Assembly (NCBI GenBank): GCA_905215525.1
Contig: CAJMQJ010000006.1
Location: 1-64,000 of the forward strand
Source: an uncultured bacterium
Lineage (GTDB): Bacteria > Actinomycetota > Coriobacteriia > Coriobacteriales > Coriobacteriaceae
Length of the DNA: 64,000 nucleotides
Direction: 5' to 3'
Positions within the stretch are counted from its first letter, which is position 1. Each line of letters starts with the position of its first letter. The notes below the pieces were generated by a model, which searched no databases, was not told where the DNA came from, and saw only the letters and a program-made list of their open reading frames with translations. The position numbers and the translations under genes are program-made. Shown here piece after piece: positions 57,037 through 64,000 of this stretch.

Positions 57037-57864
57037 TTAAATCAACCCAAAATGCTGCATCGCTGTGACGGTACCGTCGTGTGCGACATCGTCGGTCACG
57101 TAGTCGGCGAGCGCCTTGACCTCGGGCATGGCGTTGCCCATGGCCACGGCCGTCTCGACGGCGGCGAGCATGCCCAGGTCGTTGCCGGAATCGCCAAAGC
57201 CAAAGGTGCGCGCATTGCCAGTGCGGCCCAGATACTCCAGCGCTCGCGCCACGCCCAAGCCCTTGTCGATGCCTTTGGGGCTCAGCTCGCGATTCTGGCC
57301 ACCGGTGTTGCACAGCTCAAACTCGCGATCGATAAAGCCATCATCGTTGGCTACGCGAGCCAGGTCGCACGCGTTAATGCACACCTTGCCTACGCGCAAA
57401 TGCCCATCGACGCGCATCTGATCAACGCCATGCACCACGCCGGCGCCTAGCAGAAATGACTGTTCGACACCAACTGGCTCAAGTGAATAGGTGGCACCGT
57501 TCGTCTCGAACAACGCCTCGCCGCCCGCCACAGTAATGCGACGCGCGAGCTCCTCAACAATGTCTTCGTCAAAGCACTCCTCATGCACCACGCGGCCCTC
57601 GACCTCGAGCGTAGCGCCTGCCATGGCCACGACGCCCGCGGGGTCGAGCGCACGCAGGCTATCGGCGATAAGCCACAGGGGGCGACCCGTGCAGATAAAT
57701 GCCTTGTGCCCCACATCGCGCAGTGCACGGAACGCCTCAACCACCGTCTGCGAGGGACGAACCGCCGTAAAGTCCTTATCGGTCATATCGTCGGGATCGA
57801 ACGACGTCAGCGTGCCGTCCACGTCAAAAAAGAGCACAGCGGATTCGGGGCACGCATCAATCAT
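57037..57864 (-). CDS. Cof-type HAD-IIB family phosphatase
   Basis: Haloacid-dehalogenase phosphatase of 275 residues. Motif I DVDGTLTSF with nucleophile Asp, motif II CTGRP, motif III Lys in LSPKGIDKGLGV, motif IV GFGDSGNDLGML; the type-IIB cap lies between about 85 and 190. Members dephosphorylate sugar phosphates, pyridoxal phosphate or FMN; which one is unknown. AAAGGA upstream of the ATG. The next gene is divergent. Confidence 0.92.
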   Translation of the reverse strand: MIDACPESAVLFFDVDGTLTSFDPDDMTDKDFTAVRPSQTVVEAFRALRDVGHKAFICTGRPLWLIADSLRALDPAGVVAMAGATLEVEGRVVHEECFDEDIVEELARRITVAGGEALFETNGATYSLEPVGVEQSFLLGAGVVHGVDQMRVDGHLRVGKVCINACDLARVANDDGFIDREFELCNTGGQNRELSPKGIDKGLGVARALEYLGRTGNARTFGFGDSGNDLGMLAAVETAVAMGNAMPEVKALADYVTDDVAHDGTVTAMQHFGLI

Positions 57865-57939
57865 ATGGGTTCCTTTCGAGGATAAGGGCAAACGAAGCAT
57901 CCATCATATAATGGAGCGACGCAATCAGAGAGGTCACCC

Positions 57940-60501
57940 ATGGAATTTTACGCAAGCTGCCCCGAGGGCTTTGAGTCCGCACTCGCCGATGAGCTTAAAC
58001 ACCTCGGGCTTTCGCATGTCCGCCGCCTGAAGGGCCGCGCTACATTTGAGGGCGAGCTCGAAGAAGGTTACCGCGCCTGTCTGTGGTCGCGCCTGGCCAG
58101 CCGCGTGTTTGTAGTGCTCGGGCGCTTTGAGGCGCAGGATGCCGATGAGTTGTACGACGGCGTTTACGACATCGCCTGGGAAAGCATCGTTCGCCCCGGC
58201 GCTACCATCGCCATCACCGCCCGCGGCGTGACCGAGCAGCTGCGCAACACGCGCTTCTCGGCCCTGCGCGCCAAGGACGCGCTGTGCGACCGTCTGGCCG
58301 AGACCACGGGCCGTCGCGCCGACGTCGATGCCGCCGACCCCGATGTTCACCTACTGCTTTCGCTGCGCCAGCGCCGCGCGAGCATAAGCCTGGACCTTTC
58401 GGGCGACCCGCTGTTCAAACGCCTACCGCCCGCTGCGACTCGTGCCGGCGAGGGCGCACACGTGTTGCGCCCCGACTACGCCGCTCTGGTGCTGGCGCAG
58501 GTCGGCTGGACCGCACTATGCGAGCGCGAGCTGACGGCCGACGATTACGAGAACGAAGCCCTTCCCGCGCTGATCGATGCCTCGTGCGCCGGCGGCGGTC
58601 TGCTGCTGGAGGCCGTGAACATTCTGACCGACCGCGCCCCGGGCGCCGCACGCGAGCGCTGGGGCTTTGAGGGCTGGCAGCTGCACGATGCCGCCCTGTG
58701 GGAGCAGCTGCTTGCCGAGGCGCGCGAGCGCGAGGCGGCAGCGCGCGAGCGCCAGGCGCGCATCGTGGCCGTGGATGTTGACCCCACCGCCCGCAAGACC
58801 GCTGAGCGCATGGTTAAATGTGCCGGCTACAAGCGCTTTGTCGATTTTTGCGCCGCCAAGTCCGCCACCGTACTGGACCACACGGGCGCTGTCGCCGGCG
58901 CCGCCGTGGTCGCGGATACGACCGAGACACCGCTTTCGCTCATGCATGACACCATGACGCTCATCGGCGAGTTGCGCCGCGCGCCCGAGCTTGCCGCGGC
59001 GCCGGTCGCCGCGCTCACCCGCGACGGATTGCTGGCCCGCGCGCTCCACACCGAGCCCGAGCGCTCGATCGCCGTCATGCCCAACAACGAAGAGGCGACC
59101 GTCGAAGTCTGGCCTTCGCTCGACCACGCCGCCGCAGCGTTTGAGGCTGCGACCAGTGCGGAGGCCGAGGCTGCGGATGCCAACGAAGTCAACGATGAAG
59201 CCGCCGCTTCCGCCATGCCCGAGCCTGCCGCCATGCTCGACCTGGGCGACGGCAAGCCGCTGCCCGTGCTCATCCCCGAGTCCGAGCAGTTCGCCAACCG
59301 CCTGCGCAAGAATGCCCGTCTGCGCCGCAAGTGGGCCAGGCGCGAGGGCGTGAGCTGCTACCGCGTCTACGATGCCGACCTGCCCGACTACTCCGCCGCT
59401 ATCGACCTGTACGAGGGTTGCCCGCAGACGCCGGGCCGCTGGCTCGTCATCGCCGAATACGCCGCGCCCAAGACCATCGACCCCGCACTGGCCCAGGCCC
59501 GTATGCTCGACATTCTGGCCATCGCGCCGCGCATCCTAGATGTTCCCGCCGAGCATGTGCACGCCAAGGCCCGCATGCGTTCGCGCGGCGGCTCGCAGTA
59601 CGGCAAGCAGGGCGCCGGCAAGGGCGGCTCGGGCGAGCGCGCCAGTATCGCGCGTCGTCGCCTGCCGCTCATCGAAGAGGGCGGCCTCACCTTTGCCGTC
59701 AACTTTGACGACTACCTGGACGTCGGCATCTTCTTGGACCACCGCGTCACCCGCAACCTGGTGCGCGAGCACGCCAAGCAGGCGCGCCGCTTCCTCAATC
59801 TGTTTGCCTACACCGGCACTGCCACCTGCTACGCGGCCGATGGCGGCGTCGAGGAGACCGTGACGGTCGACCTCTCCAATACCTATCTGGACTGGGCCGA
59901 GCGCAACATGCGCCAGAACGGCCTTGTGGGGCCTCAGCATCATTTTGTGCGCGACGACGTGCTCGCCTGGATTCGCGACCAGCGCCAGACGCGCAACCGC
60001 TGGGACCTGATCTTTGTCGACCCGCCCACGTTCTCGAACTCCTCCAAGATGGGCCGCCGCACCTGGGATGTCCAGCGCGACCATGTTGAGCTGTTGGCCG
60101 GCGTATCGCGCCTGCTCGCGCAGGGCGGCCATGCCATCTTTAGCTGCAACCTGCGCGGCTTCCGCCCCGAAACGCGCAAGCTCGCGCGCGTGGGCGTGGT
60201 GCTGGAGGACATTACGGCGCAGACCATCCCCGAGGACTTCGCGCGCAACCAGAAGGTGCACCACTGCTACATCGTGCGCCGCCTGCCCATCGAGGACGCC
60301 ATGGCCGAGGTCGGCTTTAGCGCCGAGGAAATTGCCGAGCGCGTCGAGGAACTACGCAACCCCGAGGCCCGCAAGCCTCGCGCAGCAGCACCCGCGCACG
60401 CGCAGGCCGGCGACCGAGGGCCGCGCGGCGACGGCAAACCCTCCCCCGCCGGCAAGCCCAAAAAGAAGAAGTTCTACGCCAGCAAGCCCAAGGGCAAATA
60501 A
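57940..60501 (+). CDS. Bifunctional 23S rRNA methyltransferase RlmKL-like
   Basis: 853 residues (E. coli RlmKL has about 700). N-terminal THUMP and RlmL-like half; C-terminal RlmK-like half with RLPLIEEGGLTFAVNFDDYLDVGIFLDHR, SAM motif FLNLFAYTGTATCYAA (about 620) and catalytic-loop DPPTFSNS (about 694). The RlmK half should make m7G in 23S rRNA. In the RlmL half the SAM motif is altered to DASCAGGGLLLEA (about 213-225), and I could not find an NPPY motif, so the m2G activity may be lost. Extra low-complexity Ala/Glu stretches lie near residues 400-430, and a basic Lys/Pro-rich tail ends the protein. Confidence 0.88.
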   Translation: MEFYASCPEGFESALADELKHLGLSHVRRLKGRATFEGELEEGYRACLWSRLASRVFVVLGRFEAQDADELYDGVYDIAWESIVRPGATIAITARGVTEQLRNTRFSALRAKDALCDRLAETTGRRADVDAADPDVHLLLSLRQRRASISLDLSGDPLFKRLPPAATRAGEGAHVLRPDYAALVLAQVGWTALCERELTADDYENEALPALIDASCAGGGLLLEAVNILTDRAPGAARERWGFEGWQLHDAALWEQLLAEAREREAAARERQARIVAVDVDPTARKTAERMVKCAGYKRFVDFCAAKSATVLDHTGAVAGAAVVADTTETPLSLMHDTMTLIGELRRAPELAAAPVAALTRDGLLARALHTEPERSIAVMPNNEEATVEVWPSLDHAAAAFEAATSAEAEAADANEVNDEAAASAMPEPAAMLDLGDGKPLPVLIPESEQFANRLRKNARLRRKWARREGVSCYRVYDADLPDYSAAIDLYEGCPQTPGRWLVIAEYAAPKTIDPALAQARMLDILAIAPRILDVPAEHVHAKARMRSRGGSQYGKQGAGKGGSGERASIARRRLPLIEEGGLTFAVNFDDYLDVGIFLDHRVTRNLVREHAKQARRFLNLFAYTGTATCYAADGGVEETVTVDLSNTYLDWAERNMRQNGLVGPQHHFVRDDVLAWIRDQRQTRNRWDLIFVDPPTFSNSSKMGRRTWDVQRDHVELLAGVSRLLAQGGHAIFSCNLRGFRPETRKLARVGVVLEDITAQTIPEDFARNQKVHHCYIVRRLPIEDAMAEVGFSAEEIAERVEELRNPEARKPRAAAPAHAQAGDRGPRGDGKPSPAGKPKKKKFYASKPKGK

Positions 60502-60504
60502 CAA

Positions 60505-60571
60505 AGTTGCGGTGGAATACGGACTGTTTTGCCTGGAATTAGGCAAATTTAGACCGTATTTCACCGCAACT
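60505..60571. repeat. Large hairpin between RlmKL and kdpE-like genes
   Basis: Arms AGTTGCGGTG / CACCGCAACT outside, GAATACGG / CCGTATTT and GCCT / AGGC inside, 67 bp in all, with T-rich bulges. It sits between convergent genes and may terminate both. Resembles the REP-like units in form. Confidence 0.75.
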
Positions 60572-60595
60572 CATATTGGGATGGTGGTTGGCGAT

Positions 60596-61309
60596 CTAGC
60601 CTTGGGTAACTAAGCGGTAGCCAATGCCTACGTGCGTCTGGATATAGCGCGGATGCGCGGGGTCGGACTCGATCTTCTTACGCAACGTGCCCATAAAGAC
60701 ACGCAGGCTCGCCAGGTCGCTCTTAGTTGCCGTGCCCCAAATCTCGTGCAGGATATATTGGTGCGTCAGCACCTTGTCGGCGTTGTGCGCCAGCAGGCAC
60801 AAGAGCTTGTACTCGATCGGCGTCAGGTGCAGCTCCTCGCCGTCCATCGTGGCGATACCGGCATCAAAATCGATATGCAGCTCACCGGTATCGAACGAGC
60901 CCTCGGAGGCAACGCCGCCCGTCTGCGCATACGAAAGGCGTCTGAGCGTCGTGCGGATGCGCGCGAGCAGCTCCTCGACCGAAAACGGCTTGGTCAGATA
61001 GTCGTCGGCGCCGGCATCGAGCGCACGGATCTTGTCCGCATCCTCGCTGCGCGCCGAGACCACGATAATCGGCATGCCCGACCACGCGCGCACCGACTCC
61101 ACCACCTTGACGCCGTCCATATCGGGCAGGCCCAGGTCGAGCAGCACAATGCTCGGCGCCTGCGACGAGGCGGCGGCGATGGCGGCATGGGCGGTCTCCA
61201 CGGCCATATGGCGCAAGCCGTGCGCCTCGAGCGCGGCGACGATAAGGTTGCGGACGGCGGGGTCGTCCTCAACAACCAAGATGAGCGGTTTTACGGCAGA
61301 GTTCGGCAC
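60596..61309 (-). CDS. kdpE: Response regulator of the KdpE/OmpR family
   Basis: Two-component regulator, 237 residues. Receiver domain with phospho-acceptor Asp58 (VLLDLGLPD), acidic pair VVEDDP, Ser in VSARSEDADK and Lys in LTKPFS; then an OmpR-type winged helix (LTPIEYKLLCLLAHNADKVLTHQYILHEIWG). The GTG at 61309 with AAGGAG 7 nt upstream overlaps the end of the kinase gene region by spacing only (stop at 61314), so translation is coupled. Next to a Kup-type potassium transporter instead of KdpABC. Confidence 0.92.
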   Translation of the reverse strand: MPNSAVKPLILVVEDDPAVRNLIVAALEAHGLRHMAVETAHAAIAAASSQAPSIVLLDLGLPDMDGVKVVESVRAWSGMPIIVVSARSEDADKIRALDAGADDYLTKPFSVEELLARIRTTLRRLSYAQTGGVASEGSFDTGELHIDFDAGIATMDGEELHLTPIEYKLLCLLAHNADKVLTHQYILHEIWGTATKSDLASLRVFMGTLRKKIESDPAHPRYIQTHVGIGYRLVTQG

Positions 61310-61313
61310 AGCG

Positions 61314-62939
61314 CTACTCCTTATCAAACGAAACGTCGGCGGCGGGAAGCTCAATCGTAAAGACCGAGCCGTGCGGGGCCGCCGCGGCAACCCCTATGCT
61401 ACCGCCATGTGCCAGCGCAATGGAGCGGCAAAGCGAAAGCCCCAGACCCACGCTGCGCTGGCTATCGGCCAGACCATGGTTGGCGGTGTAGAACGACTCA
61501 AAGATGCGCTCGCGGTCCTCGGGCGCAATGCCCGGGCCGTCATCGGCCACCGAGCACGCCACGCATCCGTCGTCGACGCCAATCGAGATCACGATATGCG
61601 AATCCGAGGGCGTATAGGTGATGGCGTTGTTCACCAGATTGACCACCAGCTGCACCATCAGGCGTGCATCGACGTTGACGAGCGCCGGCTCATCGCACGC
61701 CACTACCTTAAGGTCATGCTCGCGCACAGCCGGATTTACGTGACGCAGCGCCTCCTCGACGATATCGTCCATGAGCTCGAGCGTGGTCGACAGGCGCATA
61801 CCGCCACCCTCGAGCTTGGTGATGGCGAGCAGATTCTCGACAGTGGCGTTGAGCCATTGCGCGTCCGAGCGAATGGATAGGAGCATGCCGCGGCGTGTCT
61901 GGTCGTCGAGCACGGCCGTGCCGGTCGAGCCCTGGTCGAGCAACACGTCGGCATTACCCGAAATACTGGTGAGCGGCGTACGCAGGTCGTGCGAGATGGA
62001 GCGCAGCAAGTTGGCACGCAGCTGTTCGTTTTTGGCGAGCACCGCCGCTTCCTCGCGAGCCTCCATGGCGCGGGCGCGATCGAGCGCCAGCTCGCCTTCG
62101 CTCACGATGGCATCGGCAAGCGTCCGCTCCTCGGGCGTCAGCGCATCGGGCTCGGCGACAATGGCGAACACCCCCACCACCGAGTCGGGATCACCCGCGC
62201 GCACCATGGTGTCGCCCGAGTGCACGGTCAGGTATATGCCAAAGAACGCCGAGGCGCCATAGGTGGCATCGAGCGGCGTTCCCACATAGGCGGACGCCGA
62301 GAGCCGCGGCGGCATCTGCGGCGCCAGCTGGTGTACCGGCGCGGCATCGCCCACGGCCGTGTACGTCGTGCGCGGCAGCAGGTCATCGTTATCGCCATCG
62401 GCGCTATACCACACGACCGGACAGTCCGAAAGACGCGCCAGCTGCGTTGCCATAGCGTGCACAATCTGTTGCTGATCGCCACACCGCTGCAGCATGCGGT
62501 TGGTCTCGAGCACCATCTGCGTGCGACGGTCGCTGGCGGCGGCCTGCGCCAAGGCGCGGCGCAGGGCCAGCGCGATCGAGCTCGATACGAGCGAGACCGC
62601 AAACATGATAAAGAACATGCCGGGATAGACGCGGTCGATAAACGACAGCGCGTAGCGCGGGTCGACAAACAAGAAGTTGTAGAGCGCCACGGCGGCAGCC
62701 GAGCTCAGCAGGCAGTACAGGCGGCTCCAGGTAAAGAAAGCGCACAGCTGCACGGCAAACACATAGACGATCATGATGCTCGGCGCGAGCCCCGGATGGT
62801 CGAGCAGCGCGCCCACAATCGTCGCCGCGGCTAGCAGCCCCGCCGATACGCAGGCGTCATACAGAGGGCTGCGACGCGTCAGCGTTGTACGCCGCCACCA
62901 AAAGTTCTCGGCAATATCGCCGTCCGCACGGACGTCCAT
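61314..62939 (-). CDS. kdpD: KdpD-like sensor histidine kinase lacking the N-terminal KdpD/USP domains
   Basis: Membrane kinase of 541 residues. Four membrane helices at about 30-125 form a DUF4118 domain, followed by a GAF-like region (about 140-290), the HisKA helix with His317 in SISHDLRTPL, and the ATPase domain (NLVNNAITYTPSD, DDGPGIAPEDRERIFESF, GLGLSLCRSIA). Full KdpD has about 350 more residues at the N-terminus, including the ATP-binding KdpD domain and a universal-stress domain; these are missing here by design, since the gene begins cleanly at 62939. It pairs with the response regulator and follows a Kup gene. Confidence 0.9.
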   Translation of the reverse strand: MDVRADGDIAENFWWRRTTLTRRSPLYDACVSAGLLAAATIVGALLDHPGLAPSIMIVYVFAVQLCAFFTWSRLYCLLSSAAAVALYNFLFVDPRYALSFIDRVYPGMFFIMFAVSLVSSSIALALRRALAQAAASDRRTQMVLETNRMLQRCGDQQQIVHAMATQLARLSDCPVVWYSADGDNDDLLPRTTYTAVGDAAPVHQLAPQMPPRLSASAYVGTPLDATYGASAFFGIYLTVHSGDTMVRAGDPDSVVGVFAIVAEPDALTPEERTLADAIVSEGELALDRARAMEAREEAAVLAKNEQLRANLLRSISHDLRTPLTSISGNADVLLDQGSTGTAVLDDQTRRGMLLSIRSDAQWLNATVENLLAITKLEGGGMRLSTTLELMDDIVEEALRHVNPAVREHDLKVVACDEPALVNVDARLMVQLVVNLVNNAITYTPSDSHIVISIGVDDGCVACSVADDGPGIAPEDRERIFESFYTANHGLADSQRSVGLGLSLCRSIALAHGGSIGVAAAAPHGSVFTIELPAADVSFDKE

Positions 62940-62962
62940 CAGCGCCCCGCCCCTCTCTCAAA

Positions 62963-63025
62963 AACAAAAACCACCACAAAGGGGACTGGCACCTTTGCGG
63001 TGGTGGCCTCCTTGTGGTGGTTTCA
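62963..63025. terminator. Compound hairpin with REP-like core, copy 7
   Basis: Outer arms AAACCACCACAA / TTGTGGTGGTTT enclose ACAAAGGGGACTGGCACCTTTG, a relative of the REP-like palindrome, and a second CCACC/GGTGG pair. It could end the kup transcript or attenuate entry into kdpD. Confidence 0.6.
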
Positions 63026-63075
63026 AGTGTATAGCCTTTGCAGCCTGTGGTCGCTAGACAAACAGCAGACGTCGA

Positions 63076-63999
63076 CTACGGACGCTCGTCGGGAGCCAGG
63101 CGCTGCATCTTGCTCACGGCCTTAAACTTGGTGAACAGCGGCACGTACTCAAAGCTCACGTTGGAGTTCTCCAGGCCGTACCAGCGCGCAGGCGTGCCGG
63201 CGGCGCGGCGGATGATGTACTTGAGCGTGATGGCCGTACGCTCGCTGGGCTCCACGTCGCTTTCGGGCGCCAGCAGCTTGCGGATCATGACGAACTTAAA
63301 CGTACCGATGTTGCCCGGATCCTTGTAGACCGAGTAATCGTGCGTCTGCGCCGGCAGCTCGCCGCTGGCAGCCAGGTCCTGAACAACCTGGCGCAGGTAA
63401 GCATTGACGCGCTGGTTGATCTTATAGCCCAGGTACAGATGCACGCGGAACACGTAATCGGTGCCGAACGTCTCGACCGAGTAGGCAAAGGTATGCGGCT
63501 CCTCCATGGTCTCGACATTCACGAACCACCAGGCGCGAGCGCGCTTGGGGTGCTTGTCCAAAATCGAGTAGACGATATCGCGGTCGATATAGTCGGTGTT
63601 GGTGTCCTTGGTCAGGTACACGATGTTGTCGCTCATGAGCTCGTAGCGATCGTCGTCGCGCAGGCGTTTGAGCTGCGGCAGATAGCTGCGCAGCGGCAGC
63701 AGCGTAAACTGACGTTGCTCGACCGCCGTACCGTTGTACCAGCACACCATGATGCCCATGATGAGCGCGGCCATGAGGATGGTGAAGTAGCCACCGTGGA
63801 AGAACTTGGTGAGCGAGCTCACAAAGAAGAAGCCCTCGAGCAAAAGGAAGAAGGCGGCAAAGATCCACGGCGCGACCTTGAGATTGCGCTCCACGTGCAG
63901 ATAGAAGAAGAGCAGCATTGTCGTGCACATCATGGTCAGGGTAATGGCCAGGCCGTACGCGGCCTCCATGTGCGCCGAGTTCTGGAACAGCAGCACCAC
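63076..63999 (-). CDS. kup: Kup/HAK family potassium transporter, C-terminal part (truncated by window edge)
   Basis: 307 residues visible; the 5' part lies beyond the right edge. Membrane helices in the first 100 residues (EAAYGLAITLTMMCTTMLLFFYL, APWIFAAFFLLLEGFFFVSSL, HGGYFTILMAALIMGIMVCWY) belong to the end of the transporter domain; the rest is the cytosolic C-terminal domain. It imports K+ with H+. The gene lies upstream of the KdpD/E-like pair on the same strand, so potassium status could feed back on it. Confidence 0.9.
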   Translation of the reverse strand: MVLLFQNSAHMEAAYGLAITLTMMCTTMLLFFYLHVERNLKVAPWIFAAFFLLLEGFFFVSSLTKFFHGGYFTILMAALIMGIMVCWYNGTAVEQRQFTLLPLRSYLPQLKRLRDDDRYELMSDNIVYLTKDTNTDYIDRDIVYSILDKHPKRARAWWFVNVETMEEPHTFAYSVETFGTDYVFRVHLYLGYKINQRVNAYLRQVVQDLAASGELPAQTHDYSVYKDPGNIGTFKFVMIRKLLAPESDVEPSERTAITLKYIIRRAAGTPARWYGLENSNVSFEYVPLFTKFKAVSKMQRLAPDERP

Positions 64000-64000
64000 G

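Overview
The window is high-GC bacterial chromosome and most resembles a gut Coriobacteriia genome, probably Collinsella. This is inferred from gene content and style (ATP synthase operon layout, many GTG/TTG starts with clear Shine-Dalgarno sites, two-gene PTS/transaldolase locus, short gut-actinobacterial palindromic repeats), not from a marker gene. No rRNA, tRNA, CRISPR array or prophage was seen.

Layout. 0.2-5.2 kb: a phosphohexomutase, an IS200-type insertion, a homocysteine methyltransferase, a metal-dependent repressor and divergent peptidase T. 5.4-15 kb: LCP cell-wall ligase and murA, then the complete F1Fo ATP synthase operon (I-B-E-F-H-A-G-D-C), all on the minus strand. 15-22 kb: upp, glpK, tsaC-like, hicAB toxin-antitoxin, prmC and prfA. 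22-27.8 kb: an amino-acid ABC importer with an M20 peptidase, and an aldose epimerase. 27.9-31.2 kb: a membrane protein, a DUF4143 AAA+ ATPase and a MerR regulator. 31.3-36.2 kb: a prenyl-FMN decarboxylase locus (UbiX, UbiD, DASS transporter, and a protein joining an LpdD-like domain to an IDI/Nudix domain). 36.3-39.4 kb: MFS exporter, LMW phosphatase, a small Cys-rich protein, pyridoxamine kinase. 39.6-44 kb: MarR plus a heterodimeric ABC exporter. 44-48.7 kb: LysR with divergent SDR, OFA-type MFS and Gfo/Idh dehydrogenase. 48.8-51 kb: tex. 51-57 kb: a repeat-rich gap with a gene remnant, then Ula-type PTS genes flanked by two transaldolase paralogs and a divergent DeoR regulator. 57-64 kb: HAD phosphatase, RlmKL fusion, KdpDE-like two-component system and the 3' part of a Kup potassium transporter that runs off the right edge.

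The most interesting system is the UbiD/UbiX locus. The LpdD-like domain is the type reported beside gallate-decarboxylase-type UbiD enzymes, and here it is fused to an isopentenyl-diphosphate isomerase-like Nudix domain. That domain could supply or process the dimethylallyl donor that UbiX needs to make prenylated FMN, so transporter, decarboxylase, cofactor synthase, cofactor chaperone and prenyl-donor enzyme would sit together.

The second theme is non-coding structure. A ~150-bp element with three helices occurs three times directly after stop codons and shows compensatory base changes. At least seven copies of a 25-33 bp palindrome of the type TGTGACAAAGGG...CCCTTTGTCACA occur, mostly just 3' of genes. 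Several other large palindromes are present. Their abundance next to an IS200-type transposase suggests REP-like elements, but the link is inference.
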